A stretch of DNA of 64,000 nt. It comes from Trema orientale (taxonomy: Eukaryota; Streptophyta; Magnoliopsida; Rosales; Cannabaceae). Made by a program: the position numbers and the translations under genes. The stretch lies in the NCBI GenBank assembly GCA_002914845.1, contig JXTC01000026.1, positions 458,047 through 522,046 on the forward strand, in the 5' to 3' direction. The notes beneath the pieces are model-generated. The model worked only from the letters and a program-made list of their open reading frames with translations. It was not told where the DNA came from and made no database searches. Below are positions 32,797 to 45,100 of the stretch, in pieces (position 1 is the stretch's first letter; every line of letters starts with the position of its first letter).

Positions 32797-34167
32797 CTAA
32801 ATTTGCATTGGCCCCAAGGGATAATTAGTGGATAAATTCTTCTTTAGGGCACTGCCAAAGAACCCTTTCTCCAATACCCAGTCTTCAATCATAGCCTGGG
32901 AGTTCAACGCCTGGTCATTGGGCACCAAATGCCCAGCCCCCAAAACGACGACGTTTGTCAAACTCCCCCACTTCTGCACATACCCAGCTAGCTCCCCATT
33001 CACTCTCCAAACCTCTCTCTCCGCACCCAAATACCCCTCGATTCCTTCCCAGTCCAGAGTCTTGACCCAAGCCTCGTTCGGAACGACGCCGAGTCTCATG
33101 TCGTTTACCCCTTGGTAAAGCAACACTCTGCTCTCCTTCACGAGCCTCTCCACCATGTACTTGGTGCTCTTCATCATATCTTCGTGGAGGATTTCGTTCA
33201 CGAAGTCGCTACAGACTTCGAAAACGACGGACCCTTTTACCCCCAACGCCGCCTTGACGTCGTCGTTTCGCAAGAGCTCCTCCACCATGTCGTTCCTGTA
33301 CGGAGCTCTCTTCGTGATGTCGTACAAGGTGGCGAATTCCGTCATGTTCTGAAGCCTATTTAGGACTCTTCTCCTCGCCGCCGTCGCCGCGCTCCAGTTC
33401 CGGGCCTCGGTCAGCGCAACCGCCTCCGTCTGAAGCTTCTCCAGTTCGTGCTTTTGCCTTTCGTTGACCAAACCGGAGAAGTAAGCGTTCGCCGCGTGAG
33501 TCGCCACCTGGATCACCGGATCGGTCAACCCGTTTCCGACCGCGACTCCGACAAGATTGACCCGATCCGATTCTGGCCACTGGGCGTTCTCCTTCAAAAT
33601 GTGGTACCCAAATGCGGGAGCGTACTTTCCTGCATAGCTCTCGCCTGTTATGTAAATCGGCCGAGATTTAAACGATGGGTTTGATTTGATAAACGTGGTT
33701 ATGGCGGAGAATAGGTGTTGGGCGACTTTGGTTTGATCTCTGGGGATTTCTTCGGGTTTGGATGCGATACTGAACCCGGTTCCGATCGGGTTGTCGAGGA
33801 AGAGGAGTCCGAAGATCCGGTTCCATGAACCCGGGTTGGGTTCGAGCATTAAGGGCTGATCGGGGGTTTTGCGGAAATTGACGCGCCATGGGCCGAGCTC
33901 CAAGAAGTTTCCGAGCATGGAGGAGCAGCCGGGGCCGCCTTGGAGCCAGATGAGGAGTGGGGTTTGAGAGAGAGGCGAAGTGGGTTTTTGAGCTTCATAG
34001 AAGAGGTAAAAAATGGCGGATTTGGAGGTGGGATTGACTGGGAGGTAGCCTGATTTGGTGGGGAGAGCTTGTTTTGGAAGGAGAGAGATTGAAAGGGTTA
34101 GTTTACAGTGGAAGAAGAAGAAGAAGAGGAGGAGGAGGAGAAGATGATTGGTGGTTGTTGACTCCAT
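32797..34167 (-). CDS. Serine carboxypeptidase-like protein, SCPL50 type (copy 3, 456 aa)
   Basis: Intact, intronless S10 protein closely related to 26618-27976 and facing it. I place the start at the ATG at 34167. The frame stays open 40 codons further (to 34287), but the same upstream DNA at copy 2 is in another frame, so that extension is not conserved. Leu/Phe-rich signal peptide at residues 8-19; GGPGCSS at 77-83; Ser177 in GESYAGKY; Asp356 in YQGVND; His413 in GAGHLVP. The DGVVSTEAW segment of the other two copies reads LGVVPNEAW here, next to the catalytic Asp, so substrate preference may differ. Homology with copy 2 covers ~170 bp upstream and ~60 bp downstream. Confidence 0.92.
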   Translation of the reverse strand: MESTTTNHLLLLLLFFFFFHCKLTLSISLLPKQALPTKSGYLPVNPTSKSAIFYLFYEAQKPTSPLSQTPLLIWLQGGPGCSSMLGNFLELGPWRVNFRKTPDQPLMLEPNPGSWNRIFGLLFLDNPIGTGFSIASKPEEIPRDQTKVAQHLFSAITTFIKSNPSFKSRPIYITGESYAGKYAPAFGYHILKENAQWPESDRVNLVGVAVGNGLTDPVIQVATHAANAYFSGLVNERQKHELEKLQTEAVALTEARNWSAATAARRRVLNRLQNMTEFATLYDITKRAPYRNDMVEELLRNDDVKAALGVKGSVVFEVCSDFVNEILHEDMMKSTKYMVERLVKESRVLLYQGVNDMRLGVVPNEAWVKTLDWEGIEGYLGAEREVWRVNGELAGYVQKWGSLTNVVVLGAGHLVPNDQALNSQAMIEDWVLEKGFFGSALKKNLSTNYPLGPMQI

Positions 34168-34598
34168 TGGAGTAGTGATCAGTGATTCAGTGACCACTGA
34201 GCTTAACACGTTGACAACGAGCTGGTGTAGATAAATGGATGAGACGATGTCGTTTTGGCACGTAAGGCTAGAAAGTGCTGTTGCCACTCATGATTCATGA
34301 GATTGAATAGTCAAAGAGAGTGATGAAGTGAGTACTGAGAAGTCTTCCTCGGCCGAATCTTTGGTTCAAATCTTTTTTTAAGTAGGGTAAAAAAAATCAT
34401 TTGTCGTGAATTTTAACCTTCACTGCTAATTTCTTGAAGAAAAAGTTTTTGTGTTATTTGAAAAATAAATTAATGTAATAAAATACTCTCTTTTAAGCAT
34501 ACTAATGATTTAATACATCTTCTATCCATGTTTTACGGAGAACTTTTAACGTTTAAAGATTTTTTTTTTTTTTTTGCTAAAAAGTAATTTAAAAATCA
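34168..34598 (-). promoter_or_regulatory. Upstream region of SCPL gene 3
   Basis: The first ~170 bp match the promoter of SCPL gene 2. Beyond about 34340 the similarity ends in AT-rich DNA with a T-run at 34561-34575. Confidence 0.5.
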
Positions 34599-35580
34599 TT
34601 TTTTTTTGAAAAAAGAAAACTATATAACTTTTATTAAATTAAATCATCGGGCAAAAGATTGGCAATACGTCCTCATATTACATCTCCTCTCTAAAACAAA
34701 GCTTTGCAAGTATATGGGCCACTTAATTGCTCTTACGAGCAACGAAGTGACAATAACCTACGCCACAAGAATACACTAAAGACTGGAGATCCTTGACCAA
34801 GACATCTTTAGTGGACAAACCAACCAATGAATTGATAGACTCAATTGCATTCCAATAGTCATTTTTAACAATATACACTGACAAAGATTGGTTAAAACAC
34901 CAACTAACAGCTCTCGAATAGCTGTCAACCCAGCACCAAATGGACTAATGGAAATTGGGACTAGCCTCGCTAGAACATCAATCACATGCCCATTATAATC
35001 CCTGATCACAGCACCCACACCTACACGTCCTAACCTTTGATCAATAGTAGCATCAATGTTTAGTTTAAGTTTACTTGAAGGGGGCAACACCACTTGACAC
35101 GAAGGGGTTTATTTTGCTAGGCAACATCTCCATCAATCTTAAGTCGTGCCTGCTGGAATTCAAACAAAAGTCATCCCGCACCTTCTTGAACTTCGTCAGG
35201 TCGTCTACATCCAGTGCCATGAATAGTGTTATTCCTTTCATTCTATAGGATTTACATAACCACAGCAATGGCCTTTAAATCATTTATTGGCAGCTCTACA
35301 AACAACTGCAAAATCAACTCCTTATAGTGGTACTTTTTCGCCACAATGCAAATATCAAGCCACGGGCTAAACTCCCAACACGTTTTTGCATAAGGACATA
35401 AAAACAAGGCATGGATAATAGTTTCAACGGGTACCCACACCTATAGCAGCAGGTAGCATATACCTAATTCCCCTATTATGCAAAGCCGAAGTTGTTGGCA
35501 AGATCCCATGAAAAAATCTCCACAATAAGATTTTGATCTTTGCAGGGAGACTCAGACTTAATAAGTTAATGATATTAATA
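34599..35580 (-). mobile_element. 5'-truncated LINE (zf-RVT and RNase H-like 3' end)
   Basis: Minus-strand frames show HALFLCPYAKTCWEFSPW (35252-35440, zinc-binding region) and PPSSKLKLNIDATIDQRLG and GVGAVIRDYNG (34776-35093), typical of the RNase H-like domain at the end of plant L1 elements. Several frames are broken. T-runs at the low-coordinate end on the plus strand correspond to its 3' A-tail. Only the 3' ~1 kb survives, as usual for target-primed insertion. Confidence 0.75.
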
Positions 35581-36117
35581 GCACATGAATTATATTTTGA
35601 ATTTTCAACTTGTATAGTAACGGTATTTTAATTATGTAATTGTTGTAACAATGATTCTTTTGTCATAAATTGTTAAATATTTAACAGAAATAAATCATAA
35701 GCACGCAGTCTGGTAACTGTAATTGAAAATGAGATTTAAACTTTTTAACTTATATTATACAGTAAACTATCAAGATTTATGCAATTATTATAGTAGTGAC
35801 CTTTTTTTTTTCCATAAATTGTTAAATTTTAAACATAAATAAGTCTTATTTAAAGCGCACAATTTAGTAATTATGGCTAAAAATGAAATTATGACTCAAA
35901 GAAATAAATAATGTCTAATTATACACTTTGTTCATAATTATTTTCTGTCAAAAAACTAATAATTTTTTGACAAATGGGTCATTACTGTAATAATTACATA
36001 ATTCAGGAGTCATTAATATTTAAGTTAAAAATTTAGGGGTTAAATGATACAATGAGTATAATTCAGGGAACATTACTATATTTAATCCTATTAAAAAAGA
36101 CAAAAATCCCCTCCTTT
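35581..36117. other. AT-rich intergenic region
   Basis: No gene. TAATAATTACATAATTCAGG-like words recur near 35990 and 36055, probably old MITE sequence. Confidence 0.4.
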
Positions 36118-36720
36118 TCTTTTAAATATATTTTTCCTTGGGATTTTTTTCATTCTCCCCCCTCCCCCCATGTATACATTTTGTCTCATTTTGCTCCTGT
36201 AATATAAAAAGTAATGTAAATTCTCCCTAAAATTTTAAATTATTTTAAAAATACCCAATTTTGTTAGTTTTTATAGATGAAAACTGTTAGTTTACTCTTT
36301 TAGGGGGCAAAGTGGTACATGCAACACATTTTAGGGGGTAAAAAATGAAAAAAAAATCCTAAATATCAAATTGAATCTCTCTAAAATAAAACATAAAACA
36401 AGCTACAAATGCACATTTAACTATTAGTTTTTCTTCTTTTTTTTTTTCATTTTTTGGCCAATGATGTATATATATTGTCTCAATTTGCCTCATGTAATAT
36501 GAAAGGTAATGTACATGCTCTGAATTTTTAATTTGTTTTAAAAATACCTCATTTTAGTAGATTATAGATGGAAACCGTTATTTTTACTCACTGGGCAAAC
36601 TGATAAGAGCTACATATTTTGGGGAAGAAAAACTCAAATATCAAATTTAATTCAAATAAGTACAAAAAAAAGAAAAAAAAATTAACACACTTGGTTCAAT
36701 CTTTATTTATACAATCATAT
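36118..36720 (+). repeat. Two ~295-bp diverged tandem copies
   Basis: ATGTATACATTTTGTCTCAT near 36170 is matched by ATGTATATATATTGTCTCAA near 36465. The following TGTAATAT(A/G)(A/G)AA(A/G)GTAATGTA, AAAAATACC and TAGATG(A/G)AAAC segments match too. Both copies are AT-rich and non-coding. Confidence 0.65.
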
Positions 36721-36744
36721 ATGCATTTGTTTTTAGTCTTGCTT

Positions 36745-37810
36745 GATTTTGTTCTCTTTATTTTGAGAGTTAGAAAAAGAATAAAATTATTATTATTATT
36801 ATTTGTATTTTTGTAAAAAATGTATTTATTGTCGTTTTTTTTTGCTTATTTTTTATGTTGTTATTATTTATTTATTTTCTCTATTATGATCGGACGTTCT
36901 ATTCTAGCCTAATAGTTAAATGTACATTTGTATTTTATTTTAATTAAACAATCACCCTAGAATAAAAATTAAAACAAAAATACAAAGATTTGTGCATGTC
37001 CAATCTAGCCAAATAGTTAAATGTGCATTTATGTTTTGTTTTAATTAAATAAAAACAGAACACAAATGCACATTTGACTATTTAGCTAAAATAGAAAGGT
37101 TTATGGCACAAATGGTCCCTGAAATATCTAGTTTGTGACAATTTGGTTTTCAAAGTTTCAATTGTAGTAATTAAGCTCCTGAATTTTCTGATTTAAAGCA
37201 GTTTAATTCCTGATCCGTCCAAATTGTAACTTGGTGTTAAATTTCTGACCAAAAATAAAAACACATGTGAGGAGCATATTGAATCATTTGAAAGTGTGTT
37301 TAAAGGAAAATAAACCGAACAAAAGGATTTGGATAGAAGGAAAGATGTATTACTTATATTTTATAGGTTCCATGGAGCTGCATATTTAGAGATAATTTTT
37401 GTATGATTATTTATTTTTATGTTCGAAATTTTCAAATTATTTTTCAAATATACTTTCAGATACCACCACATACTCCCCACGTGTATCTTTGGTCAAAAAT
37501 TTAATAGAATGTTGTAATTTAGACAGTTTATGGACCAAATTATTATAAATCGGAAAGTTCATGAACTTAATTGCTATAATTGAAACTTCAAAGACTAAAT
37601 TGCTACAGACTGAATAATTCAGGGATCATTTGTGTCATTTACCCAAAATAGCAAGTCAGATCAAAAACAAAGAAAAATACATAAATAATAACAACATAAA
37701 GAATAAGCAGAAATAACGACAATTAATACATTTTCTACAAAAATACAAAATAATAATAATAATAATTTTATTTTTTTTCTAACTCTCCAAATTAAATAGA
37801 AGAAAAATTA
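36745..37810. mobile_element. Long palindromic (foldback) element split by a Mutator-type MITE
   Basis: 36765-36885 (GAGAGTTAGAAAAAGAATAA...) is the inverted match of 37670-37792. Inner arms with TAGTTAAATGTGCATTT and AAATGCACATTTGACTA lie near 36920-37095. When 37098-37644 is removed the two arms form one continuous palindrome, so the inner MITE landed later, close to the axis. The short ORF at 36619-36816 is low-complexity. Confidence 0.6.
37098..37644. mobile_element. Mutator-type MITE with ~150-bp terminal inverted repeats
   Basis: The left end GGTTTATGGCACAAATGGTC mirrors the right end read in reverse, GGGTAAATGACACAAATGAT, and similarity continues for about 150 bp (CAATT(T)(G/A)G, AAAGTTTCAATT, AATTAAG). 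The direct repeat AAAATAG(A/C)AA at 37088-37097 and 37645-37654 fits a 9-10-bp Mutator target duplication with one mismatch. No ORF. Confidence 0.75.
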
Positions 37811-38124
37811 GTACATAAACTGTTTAGAGCAAATAATTTACCCTGACATTAATTTAGAGCAAATAATTTACCAATATAATTTAATAAACTTATTCTCAGA
37901 TAAGTTTTTGTACTATTTATTTTTAATTTTTTAAATAGTATCTTAGTAAATTAACTATTCTTAATTGGCGTCAGGCTATAAATTTATAACAGATTTCAAA
38001 TCTAAAAGTCAATATTGATAATAACTAAAATATAAAGTATAATTTGAATAAAATGTCAAAATACAATATATAAAAATAATAATATCCTTTTTTAATATAA
38101 ATTGAAACTTCGAGAGGCATAAAT
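37811..38124. other. AT-rich intergenic region
   Basis: No gene. The words TTAGAGCAAATAATTTACC are repeated at about 37825 and 37855. Confidence 0.4.
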
Positions 38125-38485
38125 GGGCCCGTTTGGTTCGCCTATTTGAATGTGTGTATTTGAATGGAAATTGTGGAATATGTTATAATTGGAATGGGAG
38201 ACATTTGAATGAAAAAAATAGTGGAATGTGTTGTAATTAGAATGGGAGCATAGGAATGGACTATTCAAAAACACCTCCTCTCCTCTATTCTCATTCAAGA
38301 CACAGAAAAACCATTCCAATGGTTAACTTTTTGGATGGACCATTTGAATGGAAAAACTGAATTGTTGAAACAAACACACATTCTAAAAGATCATTTGAAT
38401 GGAAAAACTGAATTGTTGAAACAAACACATATTCAAATAGATTTCTCATTTCAATGGAATGGAATGGTTGAAATAAACGGGGCCC
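38125..38485. mobile_element. Tourist-like MITE
   Basis: Ends GGGCCCGTTTGGTTC and, in reverse, GGGCCCCGTTTATTTC. The interior is full of CATTTGAATGG/CCATTC words on both strands. An internal 51-bp unit (CATTTGAATGGAAAAACTGA...) is tandemly doubled at 38341 and 38392. Termini fit the PIF/Harbinger group, but a TWA target duplication is not clear. ORFs here (38092-38589) are repeat-derived. Confidence 0.6.
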
Positions 38486-38699
38486 TTTACTTTTATTTTT
38501 TATATTATAACAGGCAAAGTGAGACAAGTTATATACATAAGGGGAAAAAGCACGAGAAAAAAAGAAAAAAAAAACTTTTTCTAGTATAGATTTCGTCTCT
38601 AGAAAAAGAGAGAAAAAGGCAGGATTTTAATTTTATTTATTTATTTTATATTTTGAAAGCGGCAGGATATTTATTTTATTTTAAGCTTTCACACAAAAG

Positions 38700-39146
38700 C
38701 CATACCAGACAGAATCGTAGCGAAGCGCAAAAACAGAGCCACTTCCAAGTTCCAACTTTGAACTTCACTCTTCTCTTTATATATTATATTTGTTTTCAGT
38801 TCAGCTACTTCTAAGTTACCGGATAGGGGTTTACCCAAGTTGATTTCCTGGAGGTGGATTCGGCGCGTTTGTTTCCCGAGAAAACGCAGGAAAGAAGTGG
38901 AAACCAGATTCTCCTCCTGAAACCCAAGGCTAACGCCTGTAATTTGACCTTAAATTTTGCGCACTAGTTTGAATTTTCGTCTCTTGTTGGTCTTTGATTA
39001 TTTCGTTTCTTTTTTTTTTTTTTTTAAGGCGAATCTACACGCAATCCTCAACATTGTGATTACCGTATACTCTGCGGTTTTGAATTGCAGGTTTGAAGCC
39101 TATGTTATCTAGGCATGTCCTTTTCATGTAGCGCCGTGTGTTGCAC
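38700..39146 (+). promoter_or_regulatory. RECG promoter and 5' leader
   Basis: A TATA-like CTTTATATATTATATTTG at about 38773 precedes a leader beginning near 38800. A leader intron is possible, for example from GCCT|GTAATTTG near 38939 to TTGCAG|GTTTGAAG near 39090. A stop (TAG, 39129) lies in frame upstream of the chosen ATG at 39147. Confidence 0.45.
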
Positions 39147-42100
39147 ATGGCACTGGCAGTTTTTTTGGCTATGCAACCTTGTGGCATGGTACGAAACGAG
39201 GTTTGTATCTGCTTTTTTTGCCCTTTTGGTTTCTCAGATTATATAATCTAGCATTTTGGCATTTTTGTTTTTTTTTAGTTTAATTTATTAATTAGCCAAT
39301 AGAGAAGGATCTAATTATTGAGAAATTTTTTAGTATAAGGGAGTAGTACATGCTGTTGAACTTCCATTAATTGCTTTGTTGAGTGAGGTTGTCGGAATGA
39401 GATAGTAGAAGGAATGAGCTCGGTGTGACACTAAATTGGAATTTTAACTTTTAATCTCACAGTGTTTTAGGGTGAAACAATGGAGAGGTGCAATTGTTTC
39501 TGAAGCTGAGAGAGGTTGTCGGAGTACTTTGGGAAGAAATATGAGGTAATTTTTTCTTTGTTGTTGTTGTTTTTTTTTTTCGTTCTTATTTTATTTTTTA
39601 AAAAATATTTTTTTGAACGTATTATTTTTCCTGTTGATTGCTTATGATTAAGTATAGAAATGAGATGTTGGTACTTGTATGCGTGTTTTAGTTCTTGCAG
39701 GTTTAGTAATTTTCTGTTCTCCAAACTCTCGAAAACATATTCTCGATCAACACATAAGTTGACTGAAAAGCTGTTGGAGGAAGTAGATGGTCATGTTTTG
39801 TCAAGCTCATGTAATCGTCCAAAGGTGCTTGATAAGGTAAGCATATGAATATATCAATTGGTTTCCTATACGTTGTTCGAGACGCATTATCTATGTAACG
39901 TGATTTATATGACAAGCGGGAACTTATTGCACATAGTTATGTTCATCTTTATATGTGTGCAAGTGTATGTACGGCTTACTCATATCATTTGTTCGGATGT
40001 AGGAGGTTGAGGGATTGTCTTTTTCTTTTCTTTCTATATCTTCTTCTTCTTTTAACTGCAGTCGTTTTGTGGAAAATTTTTAACCCGGTGCTTTCCAAGA
40101 TGTTCTCTGGATTCTAGGCTGCATCGTGATGATTTATAATTGCATTTTTCTGACATTTAATCTTACTATTGCTATTTTTAGGTATCAGTTCTGATGGGTT
40201 ATGATGATATTCATGACTTAAATGAAGGAGCTGAAAAGCATTCTGCTAAGAATTTTAAAGATGGAATGGAATTTGATGTCTCCTTAGCACGTAATAGATT
40301 TCCATCCATTGTAGTAGGTAGTTCCCCTCCGGTGAGCCTGTATGATGGGACCTCAGATTTCTGTGACATGAGGAACCTTCTAGCAGCAGAAGATTATGAA
40401 GATTTCCTTGCTCATTCTATAGGCGAACAGCAGATGCAGAATAGTCTCCGTGAGACGTGGGACTCTCTGGATCCAGCTGTGTCAACAAGTGTACAAACTT
40501 CCTCACCAAGAGAACCTAATTCGTATATGCTGCCTTTATCTCCTCAGCCCATTACACATGTCACTGAGGAGAAATTAAGTCAACCAGTCACTTTGGAGGA
40601 ATCTGTTTGGCTTGAATCACAAATTGACGTGGCATCCATTGAGCCTTTTCTGGACAGAACTATTAGTTGCATACCTGGACTAAGAAAGAGGCACCGTTGT
40701 CAGCTCGAAGATTCTGGTTTTCATACGGTTTGTTTTATGAAAAATTACATGAAGGGCAAAAAGTCTCTATTTTAGAAATATTTGAAAGAAGGCTTGACTT
40801 TTTATTGGTCATTCTTGTTTCCATGTAGTTGCGGAAATTGCTTCACCATTTTCCTCGTACCTATGCTGATTTACGAAATGCTCAGATTGGAATTGAAGAT
40901 GGCCAATACTTGATTTTCATGGGAAAAATCTTATCTTCAAGGTAACAAATTTCTCCAAATATTATGGCAATTTATGATCTTATATGGAGCTGGTAATCTT
41001 GTTTGGTTAATTAAAAGTTCAATCAGTGATCTTGTAGTATATGTGTTTCTTTTTTTTTTGTGTTTGTTTTTCGTGCAAGTTATAATAATATCATTTTTAT
41101 AAAAGGTTCAATTATAGAGTATCTCATATTTTTAAGCGTCTGGGTGCTTTTGTGCTTGGTTTTTAGGTCTTATAGTCATTGAGGTGTTTATCTTAATATT
41201 TGGATGAGGCGAGACAGATGAAACAATTTGATTTACTCTAAGAGTTAGCCGAGTTTCTTAGACAACTCTATTCTGAAGTGTGAAAGTTTTATGCTACAAG
41301 GAAACTTTCTCTTTCTCCTGCAGAGGAATTAGAGCTAGTTGTTCTTTTTCATTTCTCGAGGTTGTTGTGAGTTGTGAGATCGGAAGCAATGAACCAAATT
41401 TTGAGAATGCAACTGATGGTACAGATCCTACACGAAACAAGACAATTTATTTGCATTTGAAGAAGTTCTTTCGCGGTACTCGTTTTACATTTAAGCCTTT
41501 TCTCCAAAGTCTTCAGGAGAAGCATAAAGAAGGAGAAATTGTATGTGTTAGTGGTCAGGTGAGTTTCAAAGTTTTTTCCAGAGCTGGATTTCTTTCTTAA
41601 CTTTTTTATTGTTTTAATGTTGATTTTTTGGGGTACTTTTTATTGAATCTATATCTTGGAAATTAGGAGCAGAAAATAAAATAGATATTGATGCCAAATA
41701 CAAAATTTCCTTGAAATTAACACTGACTAAATACTGAAAGTGAAATGATTACTGAAACTAAATTTATTATAGGTGCAAAATAGTATGTAATGGCGCATAC
41801 TTAAATGAGAGTTTTCCTCTATAGCAATTAACTTTTGGCATGACTTGTCTTTTGCAGATTTTAAACATATCTATGCTTTTCTAGTGACTTTATATAACAT
41901 TTTTTTGATATCATTGGACTGTATCAATCCTGGAAGAAAGTTATTTGTCCTACATATGGGTGGTACCGATAGATTAAGTCTGGTAGGAGGCACCATTTGG
42001 CACAAGTGAAATTGGTCTTTCAAGACCTATTTGATTGCTTAAAAAGTTCAGATTTTGGCTGCTAAACTATTCACTCTGGCAGTTTTAGTTACGATTGATG

Positions 42101-45100
42101 TTCATTTTTATGTATTCTCATGTTCTGAGAAATAGGACTACTGGGTTAGAGATCTTTATGGTGAGTTCATTGCGGACTGTTGCGAGACTTTCTACTTATT
42201 AGGTTCTACTTGTTAGCCCAATATTAGCTAACCCGAGAGAGAGAGAGAGGGGGGGAGGGGTGAATTGGGTTTTAAAAACTTTTACAAACTTTTTTTCATA
42301 AGCAAATAAATTATGCAAGTAACAACAATATCAAGTAAAAATAGCTAAATAGCATGCATAAGCTCAAGGTAAATAAATCAAAGAGATAGGGATAGAGAAA
42401 TGCAAACACTATTTTTACGAGGTTCAACAAATGCAAACACTATTTTTACGAGGTTCAACAAACACAACGGTTTGTCTACGTCTCTGGCTCTTGGCAACCC
42501 GCTTCGAGCTTTCCACTACCGGATCAAGAGAATGGGCTTGACCGACCTTTTTACACAACGAGTGATTTCTCCTTAGGCACACTCAAGCATTTACAATAGT
42601 CTTGAATCTGGCTTTATTACGCCTAACTCGGATTGTTTAGACTCCGGTGCCAATCTCACTTAAATCGGGTTGTTTATGAATCCGGTATCAACCTCACCTC
42701 ACAAATACAATTTGGTTTTTGTTTGTTGAAACACTTAACTAGAATCTCTCTAATGAAAATAATTGATACAAGGTAAGCCTAGAGAGAATAAATGTGAATA
42801 TAAGATATAATCTAGTTTGGCTCAAGTGATTTTTGTGAAAAGGTGGATTTGAAATTTTGAATCACAAAAATTGATTTAAACAACTTGAATGTATGATTAA
42901 AGCAATGTAGGAATGTTCAACAATTGTTTAAAGTGTTAGAAAAGCTTCTATTTATAGACTTGAATGAAAACTAGCCGTTTTAGACCGTTTGACAGACAAT
43001 TTGTCATTTTCGGTCTATCGAAAATGCTAGCTGTTGAAAGTGCGGTTCTAACGGCCGAATTTGAAAATCTGTCAAAAATTGGACAGAGAATCGGCGGACC
43101 AAAAATGAAAATCGGTCTGCCGAAAATACCCGAGAGCATGTTTTGATTTTTATTTCAAGTCATTTTCGATTCTTTTCAAAATTGTGATTTCTAAAATTGA
43201 TTTTTATGAAATATGGATACTATAGAAATTCATAAATCAATTTAAAAACTTGTGTGAAATAAATTTCTCATTTTAATTGAAGATAAACAAGTTTGACTGA
43301 TTGGTTTGAAAATTTCTAATTTTATGAAAAAGTTGAGCCATTAAGATCATATTATGTGTAAACAAGTATTCAAGTACAAGAACTAAGTGTTTAACTTTTG
43401 TTAGTCTAAGTCTTGTATTCTTGAATTTTGTCTTCAAGTTCTTCTCCATAATCCATCATGAATGTCTTGTGATCATTTCAATTTAGATTGCTACACACTC
43501 AAGTAGATTGTTAGTTCTTAATCATATGTTTGTTAGCTTCAAAGCATGAGTATAAGATTGATGATACAAAACATGAGTCAACAATCTCTTCTTTTTTGAT
43601 GATAACAAACATTTGATTTAAAAAGGAGTAAGGAATAAGAAATGAATAGAGATAAGTGTCCTTACCAAACCTTGAATACCCCCCCTCGAAATATGCTTAA
43701 AAAAGAAAATTAAAACTCCTCCTTAAACTTATAAAGGGTGCATATGTTGAATAATTTTGCTAATAGATACCAATTGTAAAAAAAAAATGACCAAGTGATG
43801 CCAATTAAATTAATAAATCAAAGCACATTTTTCTCCCCATTTTGATACCATCAAAAAAAATCCACAAGAAGAATAGAGCAAAAATAAGATATAACAATAA
43901 AATATCCAATTCAAACAAGAGTTCATACATTAGAGTGCAAATGACCAATTTTAAAAAAAAAGATAGAGTGCAACATTAAACAACTAAAGTAAAAAAAAAT
44001 CTAAGGAGGAGGATAGCGGCGGAAGAAAGATTACTTCATTCTCATCATCCCATCCTGTTGATCTTGAATGATCTGAAATTGACGTTCTTGGTGTTGGCAG
44101 ACAGAGTTGATGTCGGCTGAAACAATCTGAAAATGTTCAAGCTCGGTGTCATGCAGATGCTAGATTGTCCAGCTGGCTGGTGTTGATGCGCTCTGAGAGG
44201 CTGTTGAAGGTTTCATGAAAGCCAAATCCTTGTGCATGTGCCTCTTCAACGTGAGTGCCCTCAGGAGCACCTTCAGCAGCTGTGCTAGGACGACTACCAC
44301 CAGCTTCTTGTTGGGCTCCCGTTCCTTGATCATGTCCTTGTTTGGTTTTGGCAACCTATTCGTTGTTGAGGAAACTGAATCTTATGAGACTGAAGGTTTT
44401 GTTATTTATTTCAACATCGATAGTTCATGGTTTACGTTCGGCCTCATCGAATGGTGGGATGTTGAAGTGTTAGAAGATGCGAGTAAGGAGGCAACCATAA
44501 GGAAGAGAGGATCTCCTATTCTCTGTGGCATTAATCATCTCATGGATGATAAAATATGGCATCTTTCTCCCAATAAGAATAGAATCAATAAAACCAAGAT
44601 CACAAAAGGTAGGTGCATCCCTATGACCACCTCGAAGAATCATGTTCTGAGACACATATTGGAATAGATTCCTAGCCTCTAGAGTAAGATCAGTGACATG
44701 AGGCTTAGGCTGAAAGCTATCAAGAGAGCAAACTCTAAGTAGGGCTTGTTGAGGGTCAAAATCCTCAATCATAGGCCAAGAATTGGTTATGGGAAATTTG
44801 AACCTCCTAGGGGTAAATGAAAGAGATCTGCAAGCAGTTGCTCAGTGACCTCAAAATCTATTCCCTTAAGGGAACCATAGATAGCATATTGTCCCTTAGA
44901 GATGTTGGCACAAGTATAGAATCTCCTAACCAGTCTAGGATACCCTGTCTCCCCAATGGAGCAGAATTCAGTCCAACCCATGTTTTCCATATATTCAGGG
45001 AAATTCACATAATTTAAGTCTCTGAAATTGAAAGTTTTACCCAAAACAATACTTTTCTTAGAGAATATTTCTTTGTATCTAGACATAAGAGCAGATGATT

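Noticed and set aside
34168..34287. 40-codon N-terminal extension of SCPL gene 3
   Set aside because: The matching DNA at SCPL gene 2 is in a different frame, and the internal ATG gives a proper signal peptide in both genes.
38291..38589. Repeat-containing ORFs near 38.3-38.6 kb
   Set aside because: Derived from the 51-bp tandem unit and CATTTGAATGG words of a MITE.
44215..44667. 150-codon plus-strand ORF in the copia element
   Set aside because: Antisense to the element's own extra ORF region; that strand has the more protein-like and family-like sequence.
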